From Modicisalibacter muralis (GTDB lineage Bacteria > Pseudomonadota > Gammaproteobacteria > Pseudomonadales > Halomonadaceae): 64,000 bases of DNA. Below the pieces are notes generated by a model. The model saw only the letters and a list, made by a program, of their open reading frames with translations, was not told where the DNA came from and did not search any database. The translations under genes and the position numbers were made by a program. Below, piece after piece: positions 8,396-17,058 of this stretch; position 1 is the first letter of the stretch; each line of letters opens with the position of its first letter. Where the stretch lies: positions 248,001-312,000 of the forward strand of contig NZ_FNGI01000003.1 in NCBI RefSeq assembly GCF_900102945.1, in the 5' to 3' direction.

Positions 8396-9224
8396 TGGCG
8401 CCGTCCTCCTGTGGTGTCTCACCGTCGATCAGGCGGATGCCGAGTTCGCGTACCAGATGGCGGCGATAGATCGCCGAGGCGTGGGCGTCATCCTGAGCGT
8501 TAAGCGACCAGGCAAACTCGTTGAGCGCATCGGCAAGCTTCTCGCCGTGGGGTAACGTGCGCATGACCGGGCGATCGGCGACGCCGCCCACGCCGAGCTC
8601 CACCGCGTCGTCAGCGATGACCGCGGCCAGTGCGACAATCGCGAAATCGCCATGACGCATGGCGATTTCCTGGAAGCGGTAAGCGCGGCCTGGACGCTTG
8701 AGGGGAAAGCGCACTTCGGTGATCAATTCATCGGAACGTCGGGCAGTGGTGAGGACGCCCTGGAAGAACTCGCCGGCAGCGACCCGCCGCGATTTGCCCT
8801 TGCGCGTCTCGAGCACCACTTCGCCGCCTAGCGTCAGCAGGCACAGCGGCAGCTCGGCACTCGGATCGGCATGCGCGATCGAGCCGCACACCGTGCCGCG
8901 ATTGCGTGTCTGGGCGTGACCGATCCACGGCATCGCTTGTGCCAGCAGCGGTACCTCGTCGGCCAGTGTCGGGTGCTCCAGCAACTCGGCCTGGGTCACC
9001 CCGGCGCCCACCGCCAGGTAGCCCTCGCGGCGCTCGATCGTGCGCAGATCATCGATGGCGGAGATATCGATCAATAGCCTGGGCTCGGCGAGGCGCATGT
9101 TGAGCACCGCCATCAGCGACTGACCGCCGGCGATGATACGCGCGGCGTCGCCGGCATCGAACAGCAGATCACAGGCTTCCCGACGCGTCGTCGGCCGGGC
9201 GTAATCGAAAGCGGCGGGTTTCAT
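8379..9224 (-). CDS. hmfB: FAD-binding subunit of molybdenum hydroxylase (HmfB, furoyl-CoA dehydrogenase)
   Basis: A 281-residue CoxM-type medium subunit. Family blocks include the FAD-binding AGGQSLMAVLNMRLAEP (about 32-48), the middle segment containing the family core RNRGTVCGSIAHADPSAELP, and a C-terminal CO-dehydrogenase flavoprotein domain. No cysteine-rich insert like that of 4-hydroxybenzoyl-CoA reductase HcrB is seen, which argues for a hydroxylating dehydrogenase rather than a ring reductase. The ATG overlaps the hmfA stop in an ATGA arrangement, and GGGAGG precedes it inside hmfA, indicating translational coupling. Confidence 0.85.
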   Translation of the reverse strand: MKPAAFDYARPTTRREACDLLFDAGDAARIIAGGQSLMAVLNMRLAEPRLLIDISAIDDLRTIERREGYLAVGAGVTQAELLEHPTLADEVPLLAQAMPWIGHAQTRNRGTVCGSIAHADPSAELPLCLLTLGGEVVLETRKGKSRRVAAGEFFQGVLTTARRSDELITEVRFPLKRPGRAYRFQEIAMRHGDFAIVALAAVIADDAVELGVGGVADRPVMRTLPHGEKLADALNEFAWSLNAQDDAHASAIYRRHLVRELGIRLIDGETPQEDGANARQV

Positions 9225-12208
9225 GACTGGCCTCCCTTGCCGGTGACCAGACGCTTGATGCGTTGCCACAGCGAGGCTTTCGGCGCTGCGCCACCCAAAT
9301 GCCGGGACAGGCGGGTAAATATCTGCGCGATGATCATCTTCGAGGCGCTTTGCAGCATTCGACCGCCTACCGAAGCGACCTTGCCGCCCACCGACGCTTC
9401 GTAGTCGTAGTCCAGCCGCGTCTTGCCGCCCTCGATCTCGGTCAGACGAATCTTCGCCGAGCCCTCGGCCGAGCCCATCGAACTGGTACCCGCTCCCGAC
9501 AACCGCAACGCATGCGGCGGATCGAGATCACGCAGCGCGACGCGCGCATCGAAGCGCGCCCGGATCATGCCCACCCCGACGGTGACGTCGGCGCGGTAGG
9601 CGTTCTCGCCGGTCAATTCCAGCGCGTGGCAGCCGGGGATGATGGCCGCCAGGGTGTCGGGATCGAGCAGGTTATCGAAGACCTGGCGAGGCGTTCCGGG
9701 TATCTCCACCGAATCACTGGCAGTGAGCAACGATCCGCCCGGCGTCTGCTTGGCTACTTCTTCGCCCACGCCTTCGGGGCGTGGCGGTTCGTCGAACCCC
9801 ATAAGCGTGCGCACCTTCGAGGGTGTCAGGGGCAGCTCAATATCCTTGATCCCCAGCGCATCGGCCACGCCGTTGGCGACACACACCGGGGTACTCATAT
9901 TGTTACCCTCACCCACCCCCTTGGCACCCAGCGGGGTGAACGGCGATGGCGTTTCCATGTGCAGAATCAACGGTTCCGGCACCTCGACGGCGGTGGGTAC
10001 CAGGTAGTCGGCGAACGTGCCGGAAATGAAACTGCCATCGTCGCCGTAGGCGAACTCCTCCATCAGCGCCACGCCCAGCCCCTGAGCGAAACCGCCACGC
10101 ACCTGGCCGTCCACCAGATCAGGATTGAGCATGCGCCCGGCATCATGCAGGGTGACGTAGCGATCAATGCGCACCGCACCGGTGATTCGGTCGATCTCAA
10201 CACCGCAGTAATCGAAGATGAAGCCATAACACAGCGAGCTGTTGATCAGGTCGTTATCGTCTGGCGCGACCAGTTCCGGCGGGGTCCAGAACGCGGTTTC
10301 ACGTAGCCCGCCGGATTCGCTTTCCGGCAAGGTTCCCGGCGACCAGTGGGTGGCGCCGGCGATGCGATGAAACGAGGCCGACGCATCGCCACCGTCGACG
10401 AACACCCGCCCTTCGCCGAAACGCACGCGCTCGGCGTCGACGCCCCACTGCTCGGCGGCGATAACCGCCAGACGCTGTTTGATCTTGAGCGCGGCGTTGT
10501 AGACCGCGCCGGCTACCGCGCCGGAGAAGCGGCTGGAGTAGTTGCCCGAGGCAATCGACCAGGCGTCCTTGCCGGTATCCAGCTCGACGTTGACGCTAAT
10601 CGATTCCAGTGGCACACCCAGCACCTCGGCGATGACCTGAGCAACCACCGTGCGATGCCCTTGCCCCTGGGGCGTCGAGGAGACATGCGCGCTGATATCG
10701 CCAAGTGGCCCCACGCTGATCGTGGCCGTGCTCACCGCGCCATTCTTCGGCCCGGCCTTGCGCCGCTCCTCGGGGGTCATCGCCGTGGTGATATAGCCCA
10801 TATTGGAGATCGACGGCTCGACCGCCACGGTATACCCGATGCCATACAGACGCCCGGCACGGCGCGCGGCTTTGCGGCGCTCGAGGAGTTCCGCCAGGCC
10901 GCCCTCTTCGATGCCTAGGGCCACGGCCTTGGGATAGTCGCCTGAATCCAGCAACGCGCCGGCAGCGGCGCGGTAGGGAAAGGATCCGCTGGGAATCAAG
11001 TTGCGACGAATGACCTCGAGGGGGTCCAGATCAAGCTCGGTGGCAATGCGCTGCATCAACCGCTCGAGCGCGAAATACACCTGCGGACCACCGAAGCCCC
11101 GGTTGAGCCCGGTCGGGGTCTTGTTGGTCATTACCACGCGGTTGCGTACTTCGAGATGGCGAATCGCATAGGCGCCCGTCAGGTTGCCATGCATGCGATA
11201 GAAGGTGGCCGGCTCCGGCGCGCGCAGGTAGGCGCCGCAATCGTCGAGCTGATCCAGGCGCAATGCGGTGACCCGGCCATCATGCGTGACGGCGGCTTCG
11301 ACCTCGGTGACCCGGTTGGTGCTCGACGATGACGCCTGCAGGTGTTCGAGACGATCCTCGACCCACTTTACCGGTGCGCCGACCTTGCGTGCAGCCAGGC
11401 CCATCATCACCACATAGGGAAACACGCCCTGCTTGATGCCGAAGCTGCCACCGGAATCCGGCGGGGTGCGCAAGCGCAGCAGGTTGCCGGGCACTTTCAA
11501 GGCACGCGTCATCACCGAGTGCAATGCGAACGGGCCCTGGAAATTCGATGTTACATCGTAGCCGCCGCTAGCAACGTCGTACTGGGCGAGCACGAAATAG
11601 CATTCGATGGGTGTACAGGAGCTACGCGGAAAACGCACCTTGAGAGAAACGCGCCGCTCGGCGGTGTCGAAGGCCGTTTGCGGATCGCCGTAGCAAAAGC
11701 GGCGATCGTTGACCACGTTGGCCCCTACCGCCTCGTGGAGTATTACCGCACCGTCAGCAATCGCGGCTTCGGTATCGACCGCCACTGGCAAGGGTTCGTA
11801 GCCGACGCACACGCCTTCCAGAGCGTCCTCGGCCAGATAACGGTTCTCGGCGATCACCACGGCGACCGGCTCACCGACATAGCGCACCTTGTCGACCGCC
11901 ACGCACCAATGATCCATTGGCTGACGCACGCCGACCGGGAAGGGCTGCGCCCAGCGTTTGACGTCGTCACCGGTCAATACGCCATGCACGCCGGGCATCG
12001 CCAGCGCCCGGGAAACATCCAGCGATGTCAGCCGTGCATGGGCATGCGGTGAACGCAGCACCGCCGCATGCAGCGTGCCGGGCGGCGTAGCGAGATCGTC
12101 GCCATAACGCCCCTGGCCACGCAGCAGCGCATCGTCCTCGACGCGTGTCTGGCGTTTGCCGATATGGCCACTACGCTTATCGAGTGTGGGAGACTCGAAC
12201 GCGTTCAT
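9221..12208 (-). CDS. hmfA: Molybdopterin-binding large subunit fused to a CoxG-like domain (HmfA)
   Basis: A 995-residue catalytic subunit of a xanthine-oxidase-family hydroxylase. It has the N-terminal aldehyde-oxidase hammerhead domain (about 15-130), molybdopterin-binding domains with PDSGGSFGIKQG and LNRGFGGPQVYFALERLM, and GAKGVGEGN near residue 760, whose Glu is the catalytic base of this family. After about residue 825 a second domain begins (VEIPGTPRQVFDNLLDPD...); it matches CoxG/SRPBCC proteins that in CO dehydrogenase operons are separate genes. ATG is preferred over an in-frame GTG four codons upstream because GGAGG sits five bases before the ATG. It is the first gene of the operon. 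The proposed reaction is 2-furoyl-CoA to 5-hydroxy-2-furoyl-CoA. Confidence 0.82.
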   Translation of the reverse strand: MNAFESPTLDKRSGHIGKRQTRVEDDALLRGQGRYGDDLATPPGTLHAAVLRSPHAHARLTSLDVSRALAMPGVHGVLTGDDVKRWAQPFPVGVRQPMDHWCVAVDKVRYVGEPVAVVIAENRYLAEDALEGVCVGYEPLPVAVDTEAAIADGAVILHEAVGANVVNDRRFCYGDPQTAFDTAERRVSLKVRFPRSSCTPIECYFVLAQYDVASGGYDVTSNFQGPFALHSVMTRALKVPGNLLRLRTPPDSGGSFGIKQGVFPYVVMMGLAARKVGAPVKWVEDRLEHLQASSSSTNRVTEVEAAVTHDGRVTALRLDQLDDCGAYLRAPEPATFYRMHGNLTGAYAIRHLEVRNRVVMTNKTPTGLNRGFGGPQVYFALERLMQRIATELDLDPLEVIRRNLIPSGSFPYRAAAGALLDSGDYPKAVALGIEEGGLAELLERRKAARRAGRLYGIGYTVAVEPSISNMGYITTAMTPEERRKAGPKNGAVSTATISVGPLGDISAHVSSTPQGQGHRTVVAQVIAEVLGVPLESISVNVELDTGKDAWSIASGNYSSRFSGAVAGAVYNAALKIKQRLAVIAAEQWGVDAERVRFGEGRVFVDGGDASASFHRIAGATHWSPGTLPESESGGLRETAFWTPPELVAPDDNDLINSSLCYGFIFDYCGVEIDRITGAVRIDRYVTLHDAGRMLNPDLVDGQVRGGFAQGLGVALMEEFAYGDDGSFISGTFADYLVPTAVEVPEPLILHMETPSPFTPLGAKGVGEGNNMSTPVCVANGVADALGIKDIELPLTPSKVRTLMGFDEPPRPEGVGEEVAKQTPGGSLLTASDSVEIPGTPRQVFDNLLDPDTLAAIIPGCHALELTGENAYRADVTVGVGMIRARFDARVALRDLDPPHALRLSGAGTSSMGSAEGSAKIRLTEIEGGKTRLDYDYEASVGGKVASVGGRMLQSASKMIIAQIFTRLSRHLGGAAPKASLWQRIKRLVTGKGGQS

Positions 12209-12339
12209 CCTTTCCTCCACGGTGGCGTTGTTGGAAAGCTGGCCACCTGGAGAGGAGTCTACGAAGGCTGCACGTACTCGACCTTGCCCGTCGGAACGGA
12301 TGCTGGTCCGTGAATCGGGGCGTTTGCCCGAGAGTCTGA

Positions 12340-12368
12340 TTTGCGACCAATGGACGAAAAACTGTCAA
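12340..12368 (-). promoter_or_regulatory. Candidate promoter of the hmf-like operon
   Basis: On the minus strand a consensus TTGACA (12363-12368) lies about 155 bases upstream of hmfA. A good -10 hexamer is not visible at the expected spacing, which would fit a promoter needing an activator such as the AraC protein. This is weak evidence from one hexamer. Confidence 0.3.
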
Positions 12369-12407
12369 ACATCATTCGGTCTACCACGCAGTCTCTAGAA
12401 ACGCCCA

Positions 12408-12432
12408 ACAAAAAGAGCGGCCCGTAGGCCGC
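12408..12432 (-). terminator. Rho-independent terminator of purC
   Basis: A GCGGCC/GGCCGC stem (12417-12422 with 12427-12432) with a four-base loop is followed on the minus strand by a short T run (complement of 12409-12414), 28 bases after the purC stop. Confidence 0.7.
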
Positions 12433-12459
12433 CCCGTCATGCTATCGCTTGCGTGCGAT

Positions 12460-13173
12460 TCAACCGAAGTCGATGCCGATCCGCCGCCCGACTTCCTCGT
12501 AGGCTTCGATCACCCCGCCAAGGCCCTGGCGGAAGCGGTCCTTGTCCATCTTCTCGCGGGTCTTTGCATCCCACAAACGACAGCCATCCGGCGAGAACTC
12601 GTCGCCGAGCACGATCTCGCCCTTGAACACGCCAAACTCGAGCTTGTAATCGACCAGCAACATGCCGCCATCGAGAAATAGCCGTTTGAGCACGTCGTTG
12701 ACCTGAAAGGTCAGCGTCTTCATGCGCGCCAGTTGCTCGGGCGTCGCCCAGCCGAATGTCTCGGCCAGCGACTCGTTGATCATCGGGTCATGCAGAGCAT
12801 CGTTCTTGAGGAACAGCTCGAAGGTCGGCGGGTTGAGTTCACTGCCCTCCTCGACACCCAGACGCTTGACCAGCCCGCCGGCGGCGATATTGCGCACCAC
12901 GCACTCGACCGGAATCATATCGAGCCTCTTGACCACACATTCGGTGTCGGATAACTGGCTGTCGAAGTGGGTGGGAATACCCGCCGCCTGTAGCTTGCCC
13001 ATGATGAAGGCGTTGAAAGTGTTGTTGACCATGCCCTTGCGTGCCAGCGACTCCACCCGCTGCCCATCAAAGGCACTGGTATCGTCGCGAAAATGCAGAA
13101 CCAGACGGTCCGGGTCGTCGGTCAGGTAGACGGACTTGGCCTTGCCGGCGTATAGCGCTTCACGTTTTTCCAT
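12460..13173 (-). CDS. purC: Phosphoribosylaminoimidazole-succinocarboxamide synthase
   Basis: PurC (SAICAR synthase) joins CAIR and aspartate with ATP in purine synthesis. The 237-residue product has the usual bacterial length. [20 protein letters not shown] is the typical N-terminus, with DDTSAFDG, the signature [23 protein letters not shown] and [12 protein letters not shown] following. The start at MEKRE is chosen over an upstream codon because GGAG lies seven bases before it and it gives the family length. It is the last gene of the dapA-bamC-MBL-purC series common in Pseudomonas-like gammaproteobacteria. Confidence 0.97.
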   Translation of the reverse strand: MEKREALYAGKAKSVYLTDDPDRLVLHFRDDTSAFDGQRVESLARKGMVNNTFNAFIMGKLQAAGIPTHFDSQLSDTECVVKRLDMIPVECVVRNIAAGGLVKRLGVEEGSELNPPTFELFLKNDALHDPMINESLAETFGWATPEQLARMKTLTFQVNDVLKRLFLDGGMLLVDYKLEFGVFKGEIVLGDEFSPDGCRLWDAKTREKMDKDRFRQGLGGVIEAYEEVGRRIGIDFG

Positions 13174-13263
13174 GGTGGGGCTCCACAAATCAGTGTCTGA
13201 AGACCGCTGCGACTGGGCCTCGGTCATTTTATCCAATTAGCGTCTAACGGTTGTGAGCCACGT

Positions 13264-14082
13264 TCATGCGACGACCTGCCACTCGAAGCCGACATCCTGC
13301 GCGGCGATCAATAGCCGCGTTTCGTCGCCATCGAGCAGTGGCGCCAAGGACTCTCGCGCCAGTTCCGGCCGATTGTTCTGCTCCGAGAGATGCGAGCAGA
13401 CGATACGCTGCAAGCGATCCAGCCCGACCCGGCGCAGCAGCTCATGCGCCTGGGCATTGGCCAGATGCCCCCAATCGCCACCCACGCGGCGCTTTAGGTG
13501 CGGTGGATACGGGCCTTCGGCAAGCATTCTCGGGTCATGATTGCATTCGAGAATCAGCGCATCGCAGCCAGTGAAGGCGTCGATCACATGTGCGCTCGGA
13601 TGTCCCAGATCGGTCAGTACGCCAAGCCGCCGATCACGGGCGCGAAAACAGAATTGTACCGGCTCGCGAGCATCGTGAGGCACCGTCACCGGGTCGATCT
13701 CCAGGCCAGCGATGGCGAAACGCACCTGAGGCACGATCAAGCGATGCCGAGGCACGTCGCCGAGACGACCGGACAGCCAGGTGCCGGCACTCAGATAGAC
13801 CGGTAAGTCATGACGCCGGGCCAGCATGCCGACGCCACTGATATGATCGCCATGCTCGTGAGTCACCAACACCGCCGCCAGTTGGCGCGGGTGCAGACCG
13901 AAACGCGCCAGGCGCCGCTCGGTTTCACGCAAGCCGAAGCCACAGTCGACCAGCACATGCGTCTCGCCATCGCTGACCAGCGTTGCGTTGCCCTTGCTGC
14001 CGCTGCCCAGCGAGGCGAAGCACAGCGAGCTTCCTGGCGGCAAGGTCATGTCATTACGGCCACGCTCTTCGGCAAGCAGCAT
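13264..14082 (-). CDS. MBL-fold metal-dependent hydrolase (YycJ/WalJ-like)
   Basis: About 272 residues with the metallo-beta-lactamase fold. The metal site VTHEHGDHISG is near residue 78; FASLGSGSKGNATLV and an ECNHDPRML segment are typical of the YycJ/WalJ subgroup, which are predicted DNA exonuclease-like hydrolases. A C-terminal CSHLSEQNNRPE carries a further conserved His. The start is uncertain: ATG at 14082, ATG at 14049 and TTG at 14094 are all in frame and none has an ideal ribosome binding site (GAGG lies 13 bases before 14082). It sits between bamC and purC, 24 bases after bamC with this start. The substrate is unknown. Confidence 0.85.
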   Translation of the reverse strand: MLLAEERGRNDMTLPPGSSLCFASLGSGSKGNATLVSDGETHVLVDCGFGLRETERRLARFGLHPRQLAAVLVTHEHGDHISGVGMLARRHDLPVYLSAGTWLSGRLGDVPRHRLIVPQVRFAIAGLEIDPVTVPHDAREPVQFCFRARDRRLGVLTDLGHPSAHVIDAFTGCDALILECNHDPRMLAEGPYPPHLKRRVGGDWGHLANAQAHELLRRVGLDRLQRIVCSHLSEQNNRPELARESLAPLLDGDETRLLIAAQDVGFEWQVVA

Positions 14083-14106
14083 CGCTTTCGGCAAGCCTCT
14101 TTGTCA

Positions 14107-15057
14107 TCAGCGCAGTGTGGCGGCCAGCGTATCCAGCAGTTCACGCGCCTCGCCATCGGCGAGCGGCGTGTCTCCCGCCGAGGCAACGGTGACACGGGTT
14201 GCATTCTGGCCCGCATCGTTAACCATCAGTCGATACTGGCGTGGCTCGGCGTCACTGCCGAACAGACCGAAGAAGCTGCCGCCGTCGCCTCCATTCGGGG
14301 TGTACTCGACCAGGAATTCACCGGCGCTACGGTTCTGATCGAGGAGTTGGCCCTCGTCATCGAAGCTGTTATCAAGCTGATACAGCAACTCCGACCAGGC
14401 GCGTTCGAAATCCAGCGCCAACCACAGCTGCCATTCGCCCTGCTGGTTTTCAAGCCGCACCCGATCGACACGTGACAGGTCCTGCGCCGCCAACGATACA
14501 CTGCGCTCGTCTTCATCGACCGCGCCGAGATAGCCCTGCAACGCCCTCAGACATTGCCCATTGGCGGCGGCCGGGCCTTCACAGCGCACTTCACTGGTGT
14601 TGCCACGTAGGCCCTGGCGCACGCGCAGCACCGCCTGGGTCGTTGCGATGCGCCCACGGGAGGCGTCCAGCGCGGTCACCTCGAGCCCATGATCCTCGAC
14701 GAAGCCCTGCAGCTGTGGCCACACGCTGGCTGGAGCGGAGCTGACCAGCAGCCAGCGGTCGTCGCCGGCTTCGCGCAGCTCGACGAAGCGCTGGTCGCTC
14801 TGGGAGCTGACCGCCAGCGATTGCGGGCGCGGCACTTCGAATTCGCCGCTGGCCAGGAAGTCGCTATGCGCATCGGGCACCGGCATGGCGTTCTGGTAAC
14901 GGCGCTCGGCACGCGTTTCAGGCAAGTCCAGCGGCGCGGTCATCTCGGCGCTGCGGTATTCCTCGTTGCGATTGTAGTAGTAGCCGTCACCGCCACAACC
15001 ACTTATCACCAGCGCCATGGAAACGGCCAGCGGCATCCATTTGAACAGGGGTCTCAT
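14107..15057 (-). CDS. bamC: Outer membrane protein assembly factor BamC
   Basis: A 316-residue lipoprotein of the BAM complex, which inserts beta-barrel proteins into the outer membrane. The signal peptide ends in the lipobox VISGC (Cys near 21), followed by a flexible region and two helix-grip domains; YRSAEMTAPLDLPE is the conserved BamC N-terminal segment that contacts BamD. Position directly after dapA is the usual place for bamC (nlpB). It lies 39 bases after the dapA stop. Confidence 0.92.
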   Translation of the reverse strand: MRPLFKWMPLAVSMALVISGCGGDGYYYNRNEEYRSAEMTAPLDLPETRAERRYQNAMPVPDAHSDFLASGEFEVPRPQSLAVSSQSDQRFVELREAGDDRWLLVSSAPASVWPQLQGFVEDHGLEVTALDASRGRIATTQAVLRVRQGLRGNTSEVRCEGPAAANGQCLRALQGYLGAVDEDERSVSLAAQDLSRVDRVRLENQQGEWQLWLALDFERAWSELLYQLDNSFDDEGQLLDQNRSAGEFLVEYTPNGGDGGSFFGLFGSDAEPRQYRLMVNDAGQNATRVTVASAGDTPLADGEARELLDTLAATLR

Positions 15058-15096
15058 GCATCTACCTTCGTTTGTACGTGCGGGCCGGCTCGGCCT

Positions 15097-15981
15097 TTAG
15101 TCTTCCAGCACACCGGCAAGCTGCAGCGCCTCGCCGACGGTGGAGTGGTATTTCTCTGACAGCCAGGTCAGCGGCAGGCGGATACCCTGCTCGGCATAGC
15201 CCATGCGATTGAGTGCCCACTTGACCGGAATCGGGTTGGCTTCGACGCCCAGCCCGGTATGCAGCGGCATCAGACGTGTATTGATCTGGTGAGCCTTTTC
15301 GCTATCGCCGGCGACCGCCGCCTTGCACAGCTCGTGCATCGAGCGGGGCGCGACATTGGCGGTCACCGAGATATCGCCATGACCACCCATGAGGATGAAT
15401 TCGCAGGCGGTGGCGTCGTCACCGGAATACAGCGCGAAATCGCTGCCCTTGAGGCGCTCGACGAGTTCCTCGGCGCGCTCCAGGTTGCCGGTAGCGTCTT
15501 TCAAGCCGATGATGTTGTCGACCTCGGCCAGGCGAAAAACGGTCTCGTTGTACAGGTCCGAGCAGGTGCGTCCCGGCACGTTGTAGAGAATCACCGGAAG
15601 ATCGCCACCCTCGGCCACCGCCTTGAAATGCTGGAACAGCCCTTCCTGGGTCGGTTTGTTGTAGTAAGGGCAGACGGAGAGGCAATAATCGGCGCCGACT
15701 TCCTTGGCATAGCGCGCCAGCTCGACGGCCTCGGAGGTGGCGTTGGCGCCGGTGCCGGCGATTACCGGAATGCGCCCGCGGACTTCCTCGACCACGCTGC
15801 GGATGACGTCGAAATGCTCGGCGAAGGACATGGTGGTCGGCTCGCCGGTCGTGCCGGCGGCGACGATGGCATCGGTGCCGTTGTCGAGGTGAAAATTCAC
15901 CAGACGGCGCAACGCCTCCCAATCGATCTCGCCTGTCACTTTCATCGGGGTCGCCAGCGCGACGATGCTGCCTGTGATCAT
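15097..15981 (-). CDS. dapA: 4-hydroxy-tetrahydrodipicolinate synthase
   Basis: DapA condenses pyruvate with aspartate semialdehyde in lysine/diaminopimelate synthesis. The 294-residue product matches the family length. It has [13 protein letters not shown] at the start, GTTGEP near 45, YYNKPTQEG near 134 and [11 protein letters not shown] with the Schiff-base lysine near 163. The start is ATG at MITGS, with AGGAG eleven bases upstream; the longer frame begins with TTG. It is the first gene of the dapA-bamC-MBL-purC run. Confidence 0.97.
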   Translation of the reverse strand: MITGSIVALATPMKVTGEIDWEALRRLVNFHLDNGTDAIVAAGTTGEPTTMSFAEHFDVIRSVVEEVRGRIPVIAGTGANATSEAVELARYAKEVGADYCLSVCPYYNKPTQEGLFQHFKAVAEGGDLPVILYNVPGRTCSDLYNETVFRLAEVDNIIGLKDATGNLERAEELVERLKGSDFALYSGDDATACEFILMGGHGDISVTANVAPRSMHELCKAAVAGDSEKAHQINTRLMPLHTGLGVEANPIPVKWALNRMGYAEQGIRLPLTWLSEKYHSTVGEALQLAGVLED

Positions 15982-16225
15982 CCTCGAATGCTCTCCTGTC
16001 AATCGGGACCCAATCGCCCCTTGGCCATCGTAATCGATATCCAGCCCACGAGCCTGTCGGACAAATGGTACTCAGGCAACGAAAGTCTGTACAGTTACCA
16101 TCATGCATGAAGCCGTGTTGCGGTCCTGCCTGGTGGCTTTACAGATCGTGCGCGATTGCATGTAATCGTCGCCATAGCTTGCCACGCGACACGACAGATC
16201 GCCCCACCATAGTAAGGAGACCGCC

Positions 16226-16705
16226 ATGAGCGTCAGCATCGGACAACCGGTAGCCGATTTCAGCGCAGAGGCCACCAACGACACCGCCGTGGCCCTATCG
16301 CAACTAAAGGGCCAGCAAGTGGTGATCTACTTCTACCCGAAAGACAGCACGCCGGGCTGCACCACCGAAGGCGGTGACTTTCGCGACAACAAGGCGGCCT
16401 TCGACGACGCCAACACGCTGATCTTCGGCGTCTCGCGCGATGGCATGCGGGCACATGAGAATTTCAAGGCCAAGCAGGCCTTCAATTTCGAACTGATCTC
16501 GGACCCCGATGAATCGCTATGTCGACAGTTCGACGTGATCAAGCTCAAGAAGCTGTACGGCAAGGAGCATCTCGGTATCGAGCGCAGCACCTTCCTGATC
16601 GACAAGGACGGCAAACTCGCCCGCGAATGGCGTGGCGTCAAGGTGCCGGGGCATGTCGACGAGGTGCTTGAAGCAGCCCGCGAACTCGCTGCCCAATCAC
16701 GCTAG
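16226..16705 (+). CDS. bcp: Thiol peroxidase, Bcp/PrxQ family
   Basis: A 159-residue peroxiredoxin that reduces hydroperoxides with thioredoxin. The peroxidatic cysteine is Cys45 in YPKDSTPGCTTEGGDFRD. The resolving cysteine five residues later found in E. coli Bcp is absent; the only other cysteine visible is Cys99 (ESLCRQF), which may do this job. The start has AAGGAG eight bases upstream. It is divergent from dapA, and its 3' end overlaps the convergent TusA-like gene by nine bases. Confidence 0.95.
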   Translation: MSVSIGQPVADFSAEATNDTAVALSQLKGQQVVIYFYPKDSTPGCTTEGGDFRDNKAAFDDANTLIFGVSRDGMRAHENFKAKQAFNFELISDPDESLCRQFDVIKLKKLYGKEHLGIERSTFLIDKDGKLAREWRGVKVPGHVDEVLEAARELAAQSR

Positions 16706-16945
16706 GCCGTCGCCATTCTTGCGTATCCAGTAGCGGTACTCATCGCCGGCTTCCTCGCGCGCCAGCATTTCGTGGGCACTCTGCGCGATGAACGACTCGA
16801 AGTCGCGCCATGAACCGGGATCGGTCGCCAGGACATGCAATACCGCGCCATCGTTCAGGCGCGCCAACGACTGCTTGGCCTTGAGCAGCGGCAACGGGCA
16901 GTGCAGGCCGCGCGCATCGAGCACATCATCAGGTTGCAAGGCCAT
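16697..16945 (-). CDS. TusA/SirA-family sulfur carrier protein
   Basis: An 82-residue protein with the TusA-fold signature DARGLHCPLPLLKAK near residue 10; the Cys of CPLP is the persulfide-carrying residue of this family. TusA proteins relay sulfur for tRNA thiolation or molybdenum cofactor work, but orphan paralogs are common and this one could be a YedF/SirA-like variant. It converges on bcp with a nine-base overlap. AGGAAG lies before the ATG. Confidence 0.85.
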   Translation of the reverse strand: MALQPDDVLDARGLHCPLPLLKAKQSLARLNDGAVLHVLATDPGSWRDFESFIAQSAHEMLAREEAGDEYRYWIRKNGDGLA

Positions 16946-17058
16946 GCTTCCTCCCGGAAAAATGAAAAACCGCTCCGATTTAAAGGCACTTTGTGTGTCG
17001 ATTCAATGTCCCATGAAGCAATCTCGTACAGAAGCGCTTCATGCTTGAGAGAATGGCC

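Noticed and set aside
7868-12208. Carbon monoxide dehydrogenase or 4-hydroxybenzoyl-CoA reductase
   Set aside because: The CO dehydrogenase active-site cysteine loop is not seen in the large subunit, and the FAD subunit lacks the 4Fe-4S insert of the reductase; the CoA ligase and crotonase neighbours fit the furoyl-CoA type better.
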